From Chromera velia (Eukaryota; Sar; Chromeraceae): 49,947 bases of DNA. Shown piece by piece: positions 21,955 to 33,400 of this stretch. The notes beneath the pieces were generated by a model. The model did no database searches, was not told the DNA's origin, and worked only from the letters and a program-made list of their open reading frames with translations. The stretch covers positions 8,498 through 58,444 of the forward strand of contig JAHBMJ010004429.1 of the NCBI GenBank assembly GCA_018398765.1, given 5' to 3'. Made by a program: the position numbers and the translations under genes. The stretch's first letter is position 1; every line of letters begins with the position of its first letter.

Positions 21955-23349
21955 ATGGCATTGTTTGGCTCTTTTCAATTTGGTCTTTTATGGGCCGTCA
22001 CTCTACTTCCAGCGACCGTTCTCTCATTCACGGTCAAAGTTTCAGAGAGCCCGCGCACTGGTGGCCACAGGGTCCGAAGACGGTGCAAGAGAAGTGGAAG
22101 TGTCCCTCCTCTTCCTACGAGACGACGGTGGCCTATGAGATTCGCACCGCCTGAACTCCAGCTTTCCCCCTCTGCCGTCTCCTCTTTCTGGCAAAAAGGA
22201 GACGGCAACAGAGACGATTCCCAAGTGACCTGCCCCTCCCAGTTTCCGCCTATCGTGATCCTTCCCGGTTTTGGCAATGATGCGGTTGACTACACAGCGC
22301 CGAAACTGAAGCCCACCGAGGGAGACGGGGAGGCAGAACGGATGCCGTCTCCTGATAACACTCCGGTAGAACTGAACAGAAAAGGAGACAGGGATCTGGA
22401 AGAACTTACATCGGACAGTTTTGTCGCAGTGCTCAAGAAAAGGGGGTTTGATGTGACGGTTGTGGATGTGAAGAGACTTGAGTGGCTTAAAGTTGCGTTT
22501 GAGATCCTCGGGCCGAGGCTGTACACCAAGTCCGTCTTGCCGTTCGGACCCGGTTTTGGGTGGTATCTGCAACGGCTTCGTTCTGCCATCCGCAGTGCTC
22601 TTGAGGTACGGCGTGAGAGACTGAGACAGGAAGGCCGAGAGGCCGTGACGGGAGTGGACGATCGTGTGATCCTCGTGGGACACTCGGCAGGCGGTTGGCT
22701 TGCACGTGCTGCATTGGGGGATGGAGAGATGTGGTCCGACTCTGGAAAAGTGAGTGAGAGAAATATGTCGTTGTTTGATCGGTTTCTCTTGGGTTTGGCT
22801 CGTCTCCTGGGGTTGTTGGATACAGAGAAGACAGGAGAGGGGAGCGGGGCGGCCGCCCCGTCGTGTCGGTCCAGGAATCCGGATGTTGTTGCGGGGCTGG
22901 TCACTTTGGGGACTCCCCAGAGCCCCCCTTCGTTGGGTGATGTGAGCGACATGACCTTTGGGGCGCTTTCATGGACGGACCAAAACTTTCCGGGATCATT
23001 TCTGAAGGGGAAAACGGGGATTTGGTACCTCACGGTAGCGGGTAAAGCTGTGCAGGGAGAGAGTGAGGCCCCGAAAGGCAGTGCGTCGCGTTTTGCGTAC
23101 GGATCATACAGGGTTGTTTTGGGGGAGGGTGAGGGGGTGTGGGGGGATGGTGTGGTTCCTGTAGAGAAGGCACACCTGCAGGGAGCTACACAATTGACGC
23201 TTGAGGGTGTTTTCCATTCCATCAATGCTCCTCTGCGGTGGTATGGGTCAGATGCTTTTGTCGATTGTTGGTTGAAGGAGGCTGTTCGGTTATTTGAAGA
23301 ACAAAGAGTGGAAGCAGCACGCGATGAAAAGAGCAAATGCAGCGTATGA
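21955..23349 (+). CDS. Plastid-type alpha/beta hydrolase, 464 aa, intronless
   Basis: This belongs to the alpha/beta hydrolase superfamily, in the branch found in plants, algae and cyanobacteria. Visible landmarks are the oxyanion strand IVILPGFGNDAVDY, the nucleophile elbow GHSAGG with Ser244, a following VTLGTPQ strand, Asp398 in GDGVVPVEKAHLQGA and His421 in GVFHSI, so the triad is complete. I chose Met at 21955 because it begins a signal peptide (FGLLWAVTLLPATVLSF) followed by an Arg-rich, acid-poor stretch, a bipartite signal for a complex plastid; the frame is open further upstream but that part is unlike a targeting signal. An acidic insert (about residues 120-145) and another at about 275-305 lengthen it. 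The substrate is unknown; lipid or ester hydrolysis is a family-based inference. The gene ends at TGA. Confidence 0.88.
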   Translation: MALFGSFQFGLLWAVTLLPATVLSFTVKVSESPRTGGHRVRRRCKRSGSVPPLPTRRRWPMRFAPPELQLSPSAVSSFWQKGDGNRDDSQVTCPSQFPPIVILPGFGNDAVDYTAPKLKPTEGDGEAERMPSPDNTPVELNRKGDRDLEELTSDSFVAVLKKRGFDVTVVDVKRLEWLKVAFEILGPRLYTKSVLPFGPGFGWYLQRLRSAIRSALEVRRERLRQEGREAVTGVDDRVILVGHSAGGWLARAALGDGEMWSDSGKVSERNMSLFDRFLLGLARLLGLLDTEKTGEGSGAAAPSCRSRNPDVVAGLVTLGTPQSPPSLGDVSDMTFGALSWTDQNFPGSFLKGKTGIWYLTVAGKAVQGESEAPKGSASRFAYGSYRVVLGEGEGVWGDGVVPVEKAHLQGATQLTLEGVFHSINAPLRWYGSDAFVDCWLKEAVRLFEEQRVEAARDEKSKCSV

Positions 23350-25857
23350 CAGTTGTTAAAACCGTCACACAGCTCATGTTCTGTGGCGGCTTGGCCGGCT
23401 TCTAGGCCGGGTTAGTCACCCAGTTAGTCACTAAGTGACTGGCGATGACCTAAGCGATGACGTCATTATATGTATTCAGGCCGGACTTTACTCCGAACCA
23501 AGTCTCCGCCGACTCTCCGGTCACTTAGTCAAAAAAAATGTAGGAGCGTTATTCAGATGCAACCTTTTTTCGTTTTTGAGTGGAAAATCTACTAAGATTG
23601 AAAAGTTGTATATTTAGTTGTATATTGTGATTGCGCTAGTCACAATGATTATGTTTATCGTAGTTTATCGTATACAACTTGCAATTGATGAAATATGATG
23701 AAACATAGTGTTTTAGGGTTAAATTTTGACCTGAGTCATTAATATATATATGCCAGTAAAAATGATGATAAAATCTTAAAGCTATAGATTAAAACATATC
23801 ATCATTATTGTCATTATACGTTTTCCCCAGCAGCTCATAATAAGTCTCTTAGAAAGTGTCTAGCGTTCGACTAGGCTTCGACATGCTTTTATCCTCTAGT
23901 TTATCCTCCTTCATCCTTTTCGTGATCGTGAACGTTTTTCCATTGAAAAACGAAAAAAAGCTCCCTATAGGTAAAAAAATAAAAAAGTTAATTGCCCAAA
24001 ATCACTTTTACTTTTTATTTATTTATTCTAGTATTTATTTATTTAAATTTGAACTAGAATTTGAAGTAGATACTTGAAGTTCAAAGCTCAAAGCCCAGCT
24101 GATGNAAAAAAAAAAAAAATAATAATATTAATCTAGAAACTAATAAATGAATTGAATTGAATAATTTGAATTGAATTGAATTGAGGCAGTTAAAGCCGGT
24201 GAGCACACTACTTAGGCTCTGACCAACTGCGGGGCATGACATACATTATTTGTTTTTTTATCTATTCAAAACGTGCATGCAGAAAGAGGCAAGCCCAGAT
24301 TGAGAGAGAAGGGCAATTGAAAGCACTAGCTTAAAACGACTGGATTTAAGATATGGTCTAAATTGATTTACTTTTTTTTTGTATGGGGAGCCTTTTTTCG
24401 TTCGGAGAGCCTAGGCGTTCGATAGGTCATAACAAGTGCGGACAGAGGGTGCGACTTCACCCCACTCGTGAGTGCGGTCGAAGGGACGATAGAGGGGGAG
24501 GCAAAGATGTTCTTGAAGAAGGTGGCAGAGCGATTGAGTGAGAAATGGGGGCAACATGTGAGCAAGACGTGCGGCCAGATCCGAGCCCGACTGTAGATTG
24601 CCCGCCTGAAAGCGGCAAGCGCGTGCATTCGGGGGACCAGAGGAGTGCAGGAAGAAGGCTGAGAGGAAGGAGGAGTAAGCAGTGCGCTGGTCATGACTGA
24701 GGGGTAGGAAGTACTTAGCAAATGCCGAAGAAGGCATTCGGACAGAGGAGCATCAAGTATGAGGTCGCATGAGAGAGAGAGAGCTAGCAGTGAGAGCAGT
24801 AACCAAGACGGAAAGAAGAGACAAAAGACGTATAGGCCAGACGCTAGGAACAAACTTTAAGTCAATGCCCCCATAGGTCATAACACGCAAGGCAGATTAT
24901 TAAATTCAATGATAGACTTACAGTCTTTCACCACTGCATATATACCCTATAGCATGCCGTGCAAGTGCTAGCCAAGTAGCTAGGATTTTGTAAGATTTTA
25001 GGCTAGGATTTTCTTATATATTTTAAATAAGATTTTGGGCAATTTTTGGGCCTTTTGGCGGATTTTATACATTTTATGGGATTTTATTTAAAAATTTAAA
25101 AACAAAACAATCAATCTACCAGATGTTTTAAAATTTGAAATCCTAGCGAATTTTATGGGATTTTGTTATAGGTTCTTATATGAGATTTAGCTCGGATTAC
25201 AAAATCTCTTCCAAGCTGTAGATTTCTGTTATATATGTATTCAATTTTGTACAAGATTTTATGTAAATTCCTGTTTAACATGATCTCTAACAAAGATAGC
25301 CGACGCAAACGACACCCTCTTACATAGTCCGTTTAAGAGTAATAACTGTTTGTCAGTCAAAAACTTTCATTACTAACTTTTCAGTAACTCCGTACCAGTA
25401 ACTTGAGCCCCTTGGAGTTCTTTTACTTCTTTCTAGTTACCGTAAGATCTCGGCCCAAAACACGTAATTCAATATTAAATTATGAGTGTATACATATGTT
25501 TTTACCCTTGAGTTCCTCTACTGCGTTTTACTGTTTTTTAGTAACAATTGTATCTAGTTACCTAGTTACGGTAAGATTTTGGGCCTCTAGACTACTCGAG
25601 GCCTAAAAGGCATACTTCAGTAGCTCGTTCACATGTCTAGGCTAGCTTTACGGGATAGGCGCGTGCGTGATGGATCATACGCCCCTGATTGAAACTAAGA
25701 TTAAAGTTAATTGAAGACAGGAAAGCAACCGTTTCTAAGACGATTCAGAAAAGAAAAGACGTTGATGGTTCTGTTTTCTATGGTGTTGGCATGTCTCATA
25801 TTAAAATCTGTGGAAGTCTGAATCGTGGGTCAATACCTGTCAGAGTGAGTCTGGGTA
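23350..25857. other. AT-rich intergenic stretch, no convincing gene
   Basis: Mostly AT-rich DNA with one N at 24105. Just after the hydrolase is a short palindrome AGTCACTAAGTGACT near 23425-23440. A less AT-rich part at 24370-24860 has overlapping open frames on both strands, none with domain features. From 24970 to 25270 many GATTTT-containing words recur, like a decayed repeat. Confidence 0.5.
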
Positions 25858-26030
25858 CACACTCCGATTTTAGGTCTCTGTAGACCCTGACACTCCTCAC
25901 AGGGTGATCACACTCCGATTTTAAGTCTTTTCAGTGATTTTTATAGGTTGTAAAAAAGATGTTTTCTAACTTTTTCTGCATGGAAACAGTCCGAAAAACA
26001 TACTCCGTAAAACACAATCCGATTTTAGAT
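25858..26030. repeat. Spaced repeats of CACTCCGATTTTA
   Basis: CACACTCCGATTTTAGGTCT at 25858-25877 recurs as CACACTCCGATTTTAAGTCT at 25909-25928 and as a diverged copy at about 26013-26030. Spaced copies of a short word are typical of the subterminal regions of DNA transposons, and a broken C48-protease gene begins 600 bases away. Confidence 0.55.
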
Positions 26031-26599
26031 TTTTGGCCCAGATTCTGAACACTCCGAGAAGTACCATCCCACGGTCTGAATGCGATATTCATATGAAGTG
26101 TCAGAGTGACAGAGTGTGAGAGTCTCTGAGAGACATTCCTTCTTCAGAAGGTCTTCTCTCTTTTTCTTTTGTTCTTCTCCTTTTTGTCATTTTTTCTTTT
26201 ACTGGCTTGATTGGAAGAGGGAGTCTCTTTATCTTAAGGCTCTCTGATGATGAGTTTGATCTTTCATCTCGGAGTGACATGAGAGTCAAACAAGTATGTA
26301 TTATTTGCACTGTCTGTTTTTGATGCGATTTCATATAATGGGTTATTAAATTAAGATGCATAAAACAATAACAGAAGGCACTTGGTAACGCCTTCTCATA
26401 TGAAAAAACCCTATGCCTACAGTAACTTTTACTACCGTAACTTCCAGAAAATCTTGAAGTTACTTTTAGTACAATAACTTGAGCTGTCTGGAAAAATCTA
26501 GTTACTTCTTTAAAAAAGTAACTCTTAAATATACTATGTACACCCTCCCTCTTGCTAGACCCTCTTGATGGTCTAATGATGGATCGAGGTGGAGGAGGA

Positions 26600-28110
26600 A
26601 GAGCTTGCTGACGCAGCGGTAGTGGTATCGAAGTTCTTCTCCTTCCAGGCCAGAGCCTTGATCTCGGCTCTGGTTGCCATTCAAGTCGGAGGATCGTAAG
26701 CAGGTGATGTGGCAGAGTATAGGGAGGATAAAAGACTTTTGCCGCAAGGCTTGAATGGATAGATAGAGACAGTGCTGCCAACGCCCTGAACGAACGAGGC
26801 CATAGCGCCGACTGTCGACGAAGCACCAAGGAAAGACGAGTTAGAATTCTTAGGCAGAACCTCATCCACAGAGTCTGCCCCACGGTTTGTCAATGGCTTG
26901 AATTCAGCCATGACAAGACTTAGTGCTCTCACCTCCCTCCCCCTCTTCTCCTTCTGCTCATCCGAGTACTATTCAGCACTACTCTCATCTGACAGGCTCA
27001 TTCTTTCTGTATTCCACTCTTTTATCAACTTTCTGTACTTCCGTCTGAAGAACTTCATTGCTCTCATCGTCAGAGGCTTGAAGGCAGGAGGAAGCTCAGG
27101 ACCCTTTTCCTCGACTTCGAAGTCGGAGCCCTCTTCTCACTCATCGGAATCAGAATTCCCTCCCTCACCTCCAGGCTCCAAAGCCTGGGTCGGAGCACTC
27201 TTACTAAGAGTGACTTTCGTCATCTCCTTCTTTGTCCTCCCCACCCTGATTTCCCTCTCCCTCGCCTTCTTCCTCCTGAGGCTCCCTGTCTGCATCGATA
27301 TCGCCTCCATCACTCTCCTCCCCATTCGAATCTTCCTCATGCTTGTCCTCTTATTCCTCTTCCTCTATAACCAACTCGTCCCTCGAGTCTTCTTCTCCTT
27401 CTCAATCTGGATGAGAGTGAAAAGAGAAGCAGTGTTAGAGGGGGAAGCGGTAGCGGCCCCGCTCAAAGATAAACTTGAAGAGGAAGCCAGGGACGTCGAA
27501 CTGTAAGCCACGAAGGCTCTGATGAACTCGGCAATCCATTGGATGAGGAAGACACCGCAATCCACGAACCCTTGCTGCGGTGGAAGGGACTGGACTGCCT
27601 CTATCACCTCTAAATGAACGATGGTGTCGCTGTTAGGGCCCTTTTCGTTCTTCAGGAGTTCTTTCAACGGCTCAACCACAAAATCATGCTTCTATTCATA
27701 TATATCCTTGTCCTTCAGCTCGGAGTAGCTGTTGTAGAGTGGATCGATCAGCACGAGAGTCCAGGCGACGCCGAAGTTGAAGTTGAGCAAAAACTCGGAA
27801 GAGAGGAGAACAGCAAGGAACTAGTGCAGTTTCCGCTTGTGTAAAGAGATAAGAGCAGTGTATTTCTCGAGGAGGGGCTTGTTGTTCATTCGGTCCGCCT
27901 TCGTGAGAATCCACTTCTTAACAGCGGTATAGTCCTAGGGTGTAGTCTACAACCACGTTTGTCATGATTTCTTGAATGCTAGCACCGAAGGAAGCGTTTA
28001 TAGGTGGAAAGCACAATACTCAATGTGCAGAAGGTCTTTCTTATTGAAATGCTGGATCGTATCTAAAATTAATTGCCGTACTGTAGAAATTGATCTCATC
28101 TGATGAAAGC
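26600..28110 (-). pseudogene. Decayed Ulp1/C48-type protease gene
   Basis: One minus-strand frame reads through about 1.5 kb with no frameshift but roughly ten internal stops, mostly TAG. The best part (27365-27780) resembles the C48 (Ulp1/SENP) catalytic core. AWTLVLIDPLYNSYSEL stands where the family has His-Trp followed by a hydrophobic strand and Asp. QQGFVDCGVFLIQW supplies the catalytic Gln and Cys. The catalytic His is replaced by Ala. Upstream is a plausible helical stretch (STVRQLILDTIQHFNKKDLL). Downstream come an acidic linker and a Ser-rich C-terminal part (SVDEVLPKNSNSSFLGASS). Ulp1-like proteases are often carried by DNA transposons, which suits the nearby subterminal repeats. 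Exact ends are uncertain. Confidence 0.65.
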
Positions 28111-28119
28111 TAAACTCCC

Positions 28120-28620
28120 CCCTTGGGGCGCTTGATCGTCTCGGACCGGAACACGTTTCCCTTGGAGGGCCTGCTCGGTCCTTGCCGTGGCGGAGGGGAG
28201 CGACGAGACCCCAAAAACCTGGAGCAAAGAGGGTGGTATGAGGGGGAGGTCGGAGGCGAGGTGGTCCTGCCTTACCAGCGAGGGGGCAGTCGCAGCTAGA
28301 ACCACCGCGGTGGGATGGCGGGTGGTGGTGGTGGTGGTGGGGGTCCTTGGTGGTGTTGTGCAGGGGATAACAGGGCGCCGACCGACGAGGCGAGAGGGGC
28401 CTCTGGTGGTTGGTATACCCATTGCACCGTCGTCCCCTACAGAAGGGAGACGACTGAGCATAGGAACAAAGCACTGCAGCAGCAGAAAGGAAACAGGTAG
28501 AGCGAGTAAGGAAGGGAAACTCTCAAGCAGATGGTGGGACAAAAAAAAGAAAATTCAAGAATCTTATCTCTTGCACTCAAACGCTCTTCTCTTCTCATGC
28601 ACGCACAATCACGCACACTA
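28120..28620. other. GC-rich stretch with overlapping open frames
   Basis: Both strands are open here because the DNA is GC-rich. The minus frame continues upstream from the C48 pseudogene and is His/Pro-rich; the plus frame is Gly/Val/Arg-rich. Neither has a recognisable domain. The minus frame could be the N-terminal part of the dead protease. Confidence 0.35.
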
Positions 28621-28629
28621 GCATGCATA

Positions 28630-28748
28630 CACATACACACACACACACACATACATACACACACACACACATACACATACATACACACACATACACACAT
28701 ATATACACATACACACACACATATACACACACACATACACACATACAC
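28630..28748. repeat. (CA)n/(ATAC)n microsatellite
   Basis: A run of CA dinucleotides interrupted regularly by ATAC. Immediately downstream, an ATG at 28758 begins a hydrophobic frame (MFKVLSLLVLLYSFFPL) that resembles a signal peptide but dissolves into CT repeats, so I do not call a gene. Confidence 0.85.
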
Positions 28749-28933
28749 TGTTCAAAGATGTTCAAAGTACTCTCCTTGCTAGTCCTTCTTTATTCTTTTT
28801 TCCCTCTCTCTCTCTCTCTTCCTTTCCCTGCGCCCTTCCTGTTCCCAACCAATCTTTCCGACCATCGTTCTTTCAATCTGATAGGAAAGGTGTGTCTTTC
28901 TGTCCTGTCTCTTGCAGAATTGCTTTTTTGCTT

Positions 28934-28964
28934 GTCTCTCTCTCTCTTTCTCTCTCTCTTTCTT

Positions 28965-29007
<43 letters not shown>

Positions 29008-29010
29008 ATG
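28934..29010. repeat. (CT)n microsatellite
   Basis: Nearly pure CT with occasional TTTC units. It makes the plus strand open in all three frames. Confidence 0.9.
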
Positions 29011-29264
29011 TGTCTATCTGTCTGTCTATTTATCTATCTGCTTGTGCATCCGCTCATCTGTCTGGCATTTGTGCCTTTTCTGTTAGCTCCCTTTTTCTCT
29101 TGCGCTTCTTTCTGTTGGTTTGTTTTCGGGCTCCCCCTCTGCTCTGCCCTCCCACCCTGTTTCTTTCTTTCTATCTGAGACGCAGTAAAGCGTTCGGTGT
29201 TCGAGTTGCAAAGAATGATTAGAAAGATGCACTCATCCGTGCTCTGCTGAATTTACCTACCTCA

Positions 29265-29502
29265 TACTGCTGCCGAGGCAGGCAGCACACCGTCTCATCT
29301 GTCTCTGCCTAGTCTCTGCCCTCTCGACCGGGACGAAACGGACTTCCCTCACAGGGATTCCGACGATGTGGTAGTCGTGGTGGTCACGTACCACCACCGT
29401 CTGCTGCTGTTGCTGCTGTTGCTGCTGCTCCTGTTCCTCCTCCTCGACTGGAGAGAGGGGAGCCGGGCCATATTGCGGGGCCCGCAGGGGAGCCACCCTC
29501 TG
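29265..29502 (-). CDS. Candidate exon, unrecognised
   Basis: On the minus strand an acceptor-like sequence (ending TTCCAG) precedes about 79 codons. They begin RVAPLRAPQYGPAPL, pass through Glu and a run of nine Gln, then VVVRDHHDYHIVGIPVREV, and end at a strong donor (AG then GTAGGT). The non-repetitive second half looks protein-like. No neighbouring exons could be joined, so this may be one exon of a dispersed gene or a fragment. Confidence 0.22.
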
Positions 29503-29753
29503 GAAGCATGATGCAGTCATCAAGGGAGGACAGAGGGAGGAACTAGGAGAGGAAGAATGAATGAAATCGTTAATCAATGTGAGGGTGATTAGTGGTGAGC
29601 TAGTGGATCAATAGCATGGATCGAGGGGAATAAAAGTGAAAATGAAGTCGACAGCGGTCTTCAGAAGCCAATCACATAGACAGACCCCCCTTGTGAAAAC
29701 TTGTGCACGTCTGCATGTCTGCATGTCTTCTTTGAAAATTTTATACGCGCACA

Positions 29754-29756
<3 letters not shown>

Positions 29757-29792
<36 letters not shown>
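29757..29792. repeat. (GA)n microsatellite
   Basis: A GA dinucleotide run of about 35 bases; short open frames on both strands are artefacts of it. Confidence 0.85.
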
Positions 29793-29795
<3 letters not shown>

Positions 29796-30179
29796 ATGCA
29801 TGAAGGAAGAACACATAGACCAGTGGAGGAGATTTAAGGTAAGAGAGGGACTTGATGTATCACTGTGGTTTTGCAGAGATCTGGGATCGATCACGCAGAA
29901 TAAATGACACATGCAATAAATGAATGACGAAATGATCACACGATCAATCCAAGATGCATACAGGGGATTTAAGAAGAAATGACATAAAATACATACATGC
30001 GGGACTGACCCTTGGCATTTCAGCTGGAGGTCTCGCTGGGTACAGAGAGACACTTAGAGTCTGCTTGAAGCAGCGGCAGAGGCACAGGAGGAGGACGAGG
30101 AGGAAGAAGAGGAAGAGGAGGACGGAGTCTACAAGGGCTCAGTACCATCTTTTTATCTTCTCAATCTAGTACTAGAACA

Positions 30180-31164
30180 AGCACTGCTGAAGAAGATAGG
30201 GCTCTGAAGAGCCCACGACTGAGACCTTCTTAAAGTATACAGAAGGTTTAACCTGGCTGGAATTAAAAACGTCCTGATTAACAGACTGAACCTGAAACCG
30301 TGCTGCTCCAACGAGCTGACATGATATCTGAACTTAGTCCTTCTCTAACAGATTGACCTTAATTCTAGATCTTTCAGGAGCGACAGTTTCTATATATTTA
30401 GTTGTGAGGATGATCAATTTGCAAGGATGTGTAAGATCGTGCAAGGGCCGGCTTAAAATAGAGAAAGGTCGACTGTTGACAATGTATGTACGATATGTTG
30501 CACGCCGGATCGGGCAATGCATTCTTTAGTGTCTCTCTGGTCCTTTGTTGGGCCAGTATGCATCTTGCCTAGGCATAGGTCCTGTTCATCTATTATGGCC
30601 AATCTGTTATAAGCGTAAGCCTCTTGGATTAGGCCGCCACGCCTAGCTTATACTACTCTACGGTGGACAAAAATTAATACCTTTCATTCTCCGTGTGTTC
30701 GCGTCGTCAACTCTGCCTATCTATGGATGAGCGTTGTAGTCTTCCTTTTCCCTTCTCTGACTTTTTCTTCAATGGGTTCCTTAGCCAGTTAAAAAAATTT
30801 GTTTCTAAGACTCCTCAACATTTCTTTATTAAACCTTTTCTTTACATCCATAAATTCTTTTGTATGCTTAGCGGCTTTTGGTTCCTTTGTCATGTTTCTT
30901 CAATCTGATGTTGTCAGGCTCTTCTCTCTGTTTGTGTCTTTTCTATCTCTTAAACATCAAAATGGTCTTTTTCTTTCTTTCAATTCTCTTGCCAACGCCC
31001 CTGCTGGCTCCCCCTCCTTCCTTTACTCTTTCTTCTCTGCAAGGTACTGTAAGGCCCACGTACTAGGCCGAAAACTCCTTCCCAAGCAGCATCTCTGTGA
31101 CCTGTGTACCGCGTGTACCGCGGCTTGCCTGAACAGATGCTAAGATTGTAGATGCTGCTGCTTT
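30180..31164. other. No gene seen
   Basis: Mixed-composition DNA with no domain, RNA gene or strong repeat. A Glu-rich frame (EEDEEEEEEEEDG) at about 30065-30180 just upstream is simple-sequence coding potential and not called. Confidence 0.45.
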
Positions 31165-33400
31165 CTAGACCGCTACTGACAACGTTTTCCACCACCTGTC
31201 AGCAATTTTCTGACGTGCTGACGCATCATTCATCTCCCCCAACCTTTCTGTAGCCTGTCTTACCATCTCTTTGACGAACCAGGTCCTTACTGTCTCCCCC
31301 CCAGGCCTTCCATAGGTCTCAAAAACTAAAGGGACAAAACGAATGCCCACAGCTCTGCAGGCATCATCATAGTGGATATGTTTCTTCCCCTCCTTCTCCT
31401 TAGCTGCAGCCCCTGCTTTCTTGGCGTTTCTGTGCAGGTGGGTTGCATCCTGGATCGGGTGGATCAGAGCCACATCCCCTAGAATGGAGTCCTCATTTGG
31501 CAAAGTCGCGAACAAGTCTGGTCGTTTGTTGTGTTCCTCGATGAACAGTCCTATCAAATCGAGCCCCAACGATCCCATCGTCATCTCCCCCCCAACTGTA
31601 CAGTACCTTACCCCCGTTAACAGCTCAAAAAATGCTGCCCCAACCTTTTGGTGCCTTCTCCACAGACCTCCTCCCATTGGACACTTTCCCCATCTTTCCT
31701 CCATGAACACCTTCCAAGTCCCTTCTCTGTCTGCAGCCGTAGACTGGTTGTCGTACCAGCTCTGCAATACGAAGGCCTAGCCACACGCGCATGGCTGTAC
31801 GAAAAAGCAGTGGGAAGATCTTATGGTTAGTGTCAAAGGGAATGGCTCCAAGCCATGCTGAAGCTCCATTGCTAGAGCAACTTCTCAAGCGAATCTGTCC
31901 CTTCTTGTCCAAGCTTGGAGGTGTCTCTAGCATGGGACGGCTGCTGCCCGGCAGCTCTCCCAACAGTCGCTTTCTCGTCGCTGCCTGCAGAGTATCATAG
32001 AGCCTCCCTTGCACCCCCTTTACCCCTTCACCTCTCCATACCTCTGTGCAATCTCTTTACAATGTTTTCAGCAACGACCGCTCTGGCGCTCCACTGACTG
32101 CATCTTGATGATCGTTCTGCAGTCTGTAGAACGCTTCTTAGGCTTTCTAAGACCACCCCTCCCTCAAAACTTTCTCCCACATCTCATCTGGGTTGTTCGC
32201 ATACCCTTGCACCAAAAGCCTCTTCAGTACATCTGCTAGGCAGAACGCATAGCATCCTACCAGCACATATTTTTGCATGAGACTATACCTGTGTATGCCT
32301 AGCCCTCCCTGCGATAATGGGAGGGATGCCTGCACTGTTTGCTGTAGGGTCCACTCATTCTCAGCAATGCCAAGCCCTCGAGTGCACTTCTTCAAGAGCA
32401 TGTCATCAGCCGCCTGCCACATCGATGTTGGAATTGCATCCGCCATCAAATGTAGAAGGAATTTTCAAACCCAGCTTGGGGAGAACACAAAACCGAAACA
32501 GAAGCCATCCCCCTTGACGATTGCGATAGTTGGCTACTTTGGATGCCAACCCCACTGCTTCGTCTCTCACTTCTTCAAAATGTTTTTTCTCGTACTCCTA
32601 TTTCCCTATCGCTCCTCCTCCTAGCTTGAACCCGTCCTTCGACAATTCTAACCCTGTAAGAGACGTCTCCGAACACCTCTCTGTCTCCACCCATGCTGGA
32701 GAGAACGCTAGGCTCTTGTCCTTACCGAGATTCAGCTTGAGGTTAAATGAGCGAAACTCTTCCTCAACCGCTGTCTATGCTCTACTCAACCCTCCTGAAG
32801 GGAAAATAAGGCCCACGTCGTCCATAAAAGTACCAATGAAGGTGCTCTTTGAGCGATGTTGCTCTCTCAATCTGTTGCTCAGCCTGTCTAGTATAGGCTA
32901 TACAGAACAACACGGGGCCCATCACATCTCCTTACTGTACCCCTTCTTCCGAAAAAATCACCTTTGTCTCCCCCATGTCCTTCTGAAAGAACGTTGAAGT
33001 AGAACTTCTATAGAAGAACATCAAAAAGGTGTAGATCTCCAGAAAGTGCGTGTAAACCTCGTCTATGATCTGTTGCCGGTCTGCGGTGTTAAACGCATTC
33101 TGAGCGACGTCTAGGCGAAGGAACACTGCTGATTTGTTAAGCTGGAGGGCTGTCCGCACCGTGTAATACAGTCTTGCACACCCGTCTGCTGTGCGTACAG
33201 CATACTTTCTCACTCCCAAGTGCTTCTCTATTTGCTCTCCTTTTTCAAGGAGAACCGCCCTCGTGATCCATTTTTGCACCGCGTCTCCTACTATGATAGG
33301 CCGTATCTTCGAACAATTCACATTCTTGCGGAATGCAAAACACCGCCCGCACGCTAACAGATCCAGTACCTGTGGTGGGGCTTTGCCAGCCACCAGATCT
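31165..33400 (-). pseudogene. Decayed non-LTR retroelement (reverse transcriptase)
   Basis: Read on the minus strand, pieces in several frames follow the order of a LINE-like reverse transcriptase. First comes KIRPIIVGDAVQKWITRAVL (33.3 kb), then motif A (FLRLDVAQNAFNT), motif B (GVQ, stop, GDVMGPVLFC at about 32930) and motif C (TFMDDVGLIF at about 32820). These are followed by LPLSQGGLGIHRYS (32.3 kb), SCSSNGASAWLGAIPF (31.85 kb) and a C-terminal part to 31165 containing GDVALIHP and VPLVFETYGRPGGETV. The last part could be a nuclease-like domain, which I cannot confirm. Frameshifts and stops show it is dead. No 5' gag-like frame or poly-A tail was identified. Confidence 0.82.

Noticed and set aside
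22042-23336. Long minus-strand frames opposite the hydrolase
   Set aside because: They are shadows of a GC-rich coding exon; the plus strand carries the conserved catalytic motifs.
24368-24853. 161-codon minus-strand frame and overlapping 108-codon frame
   Set aside because: Overlapping open frames on one strand without domain features in an otherwise barren stretch; too weak to call.
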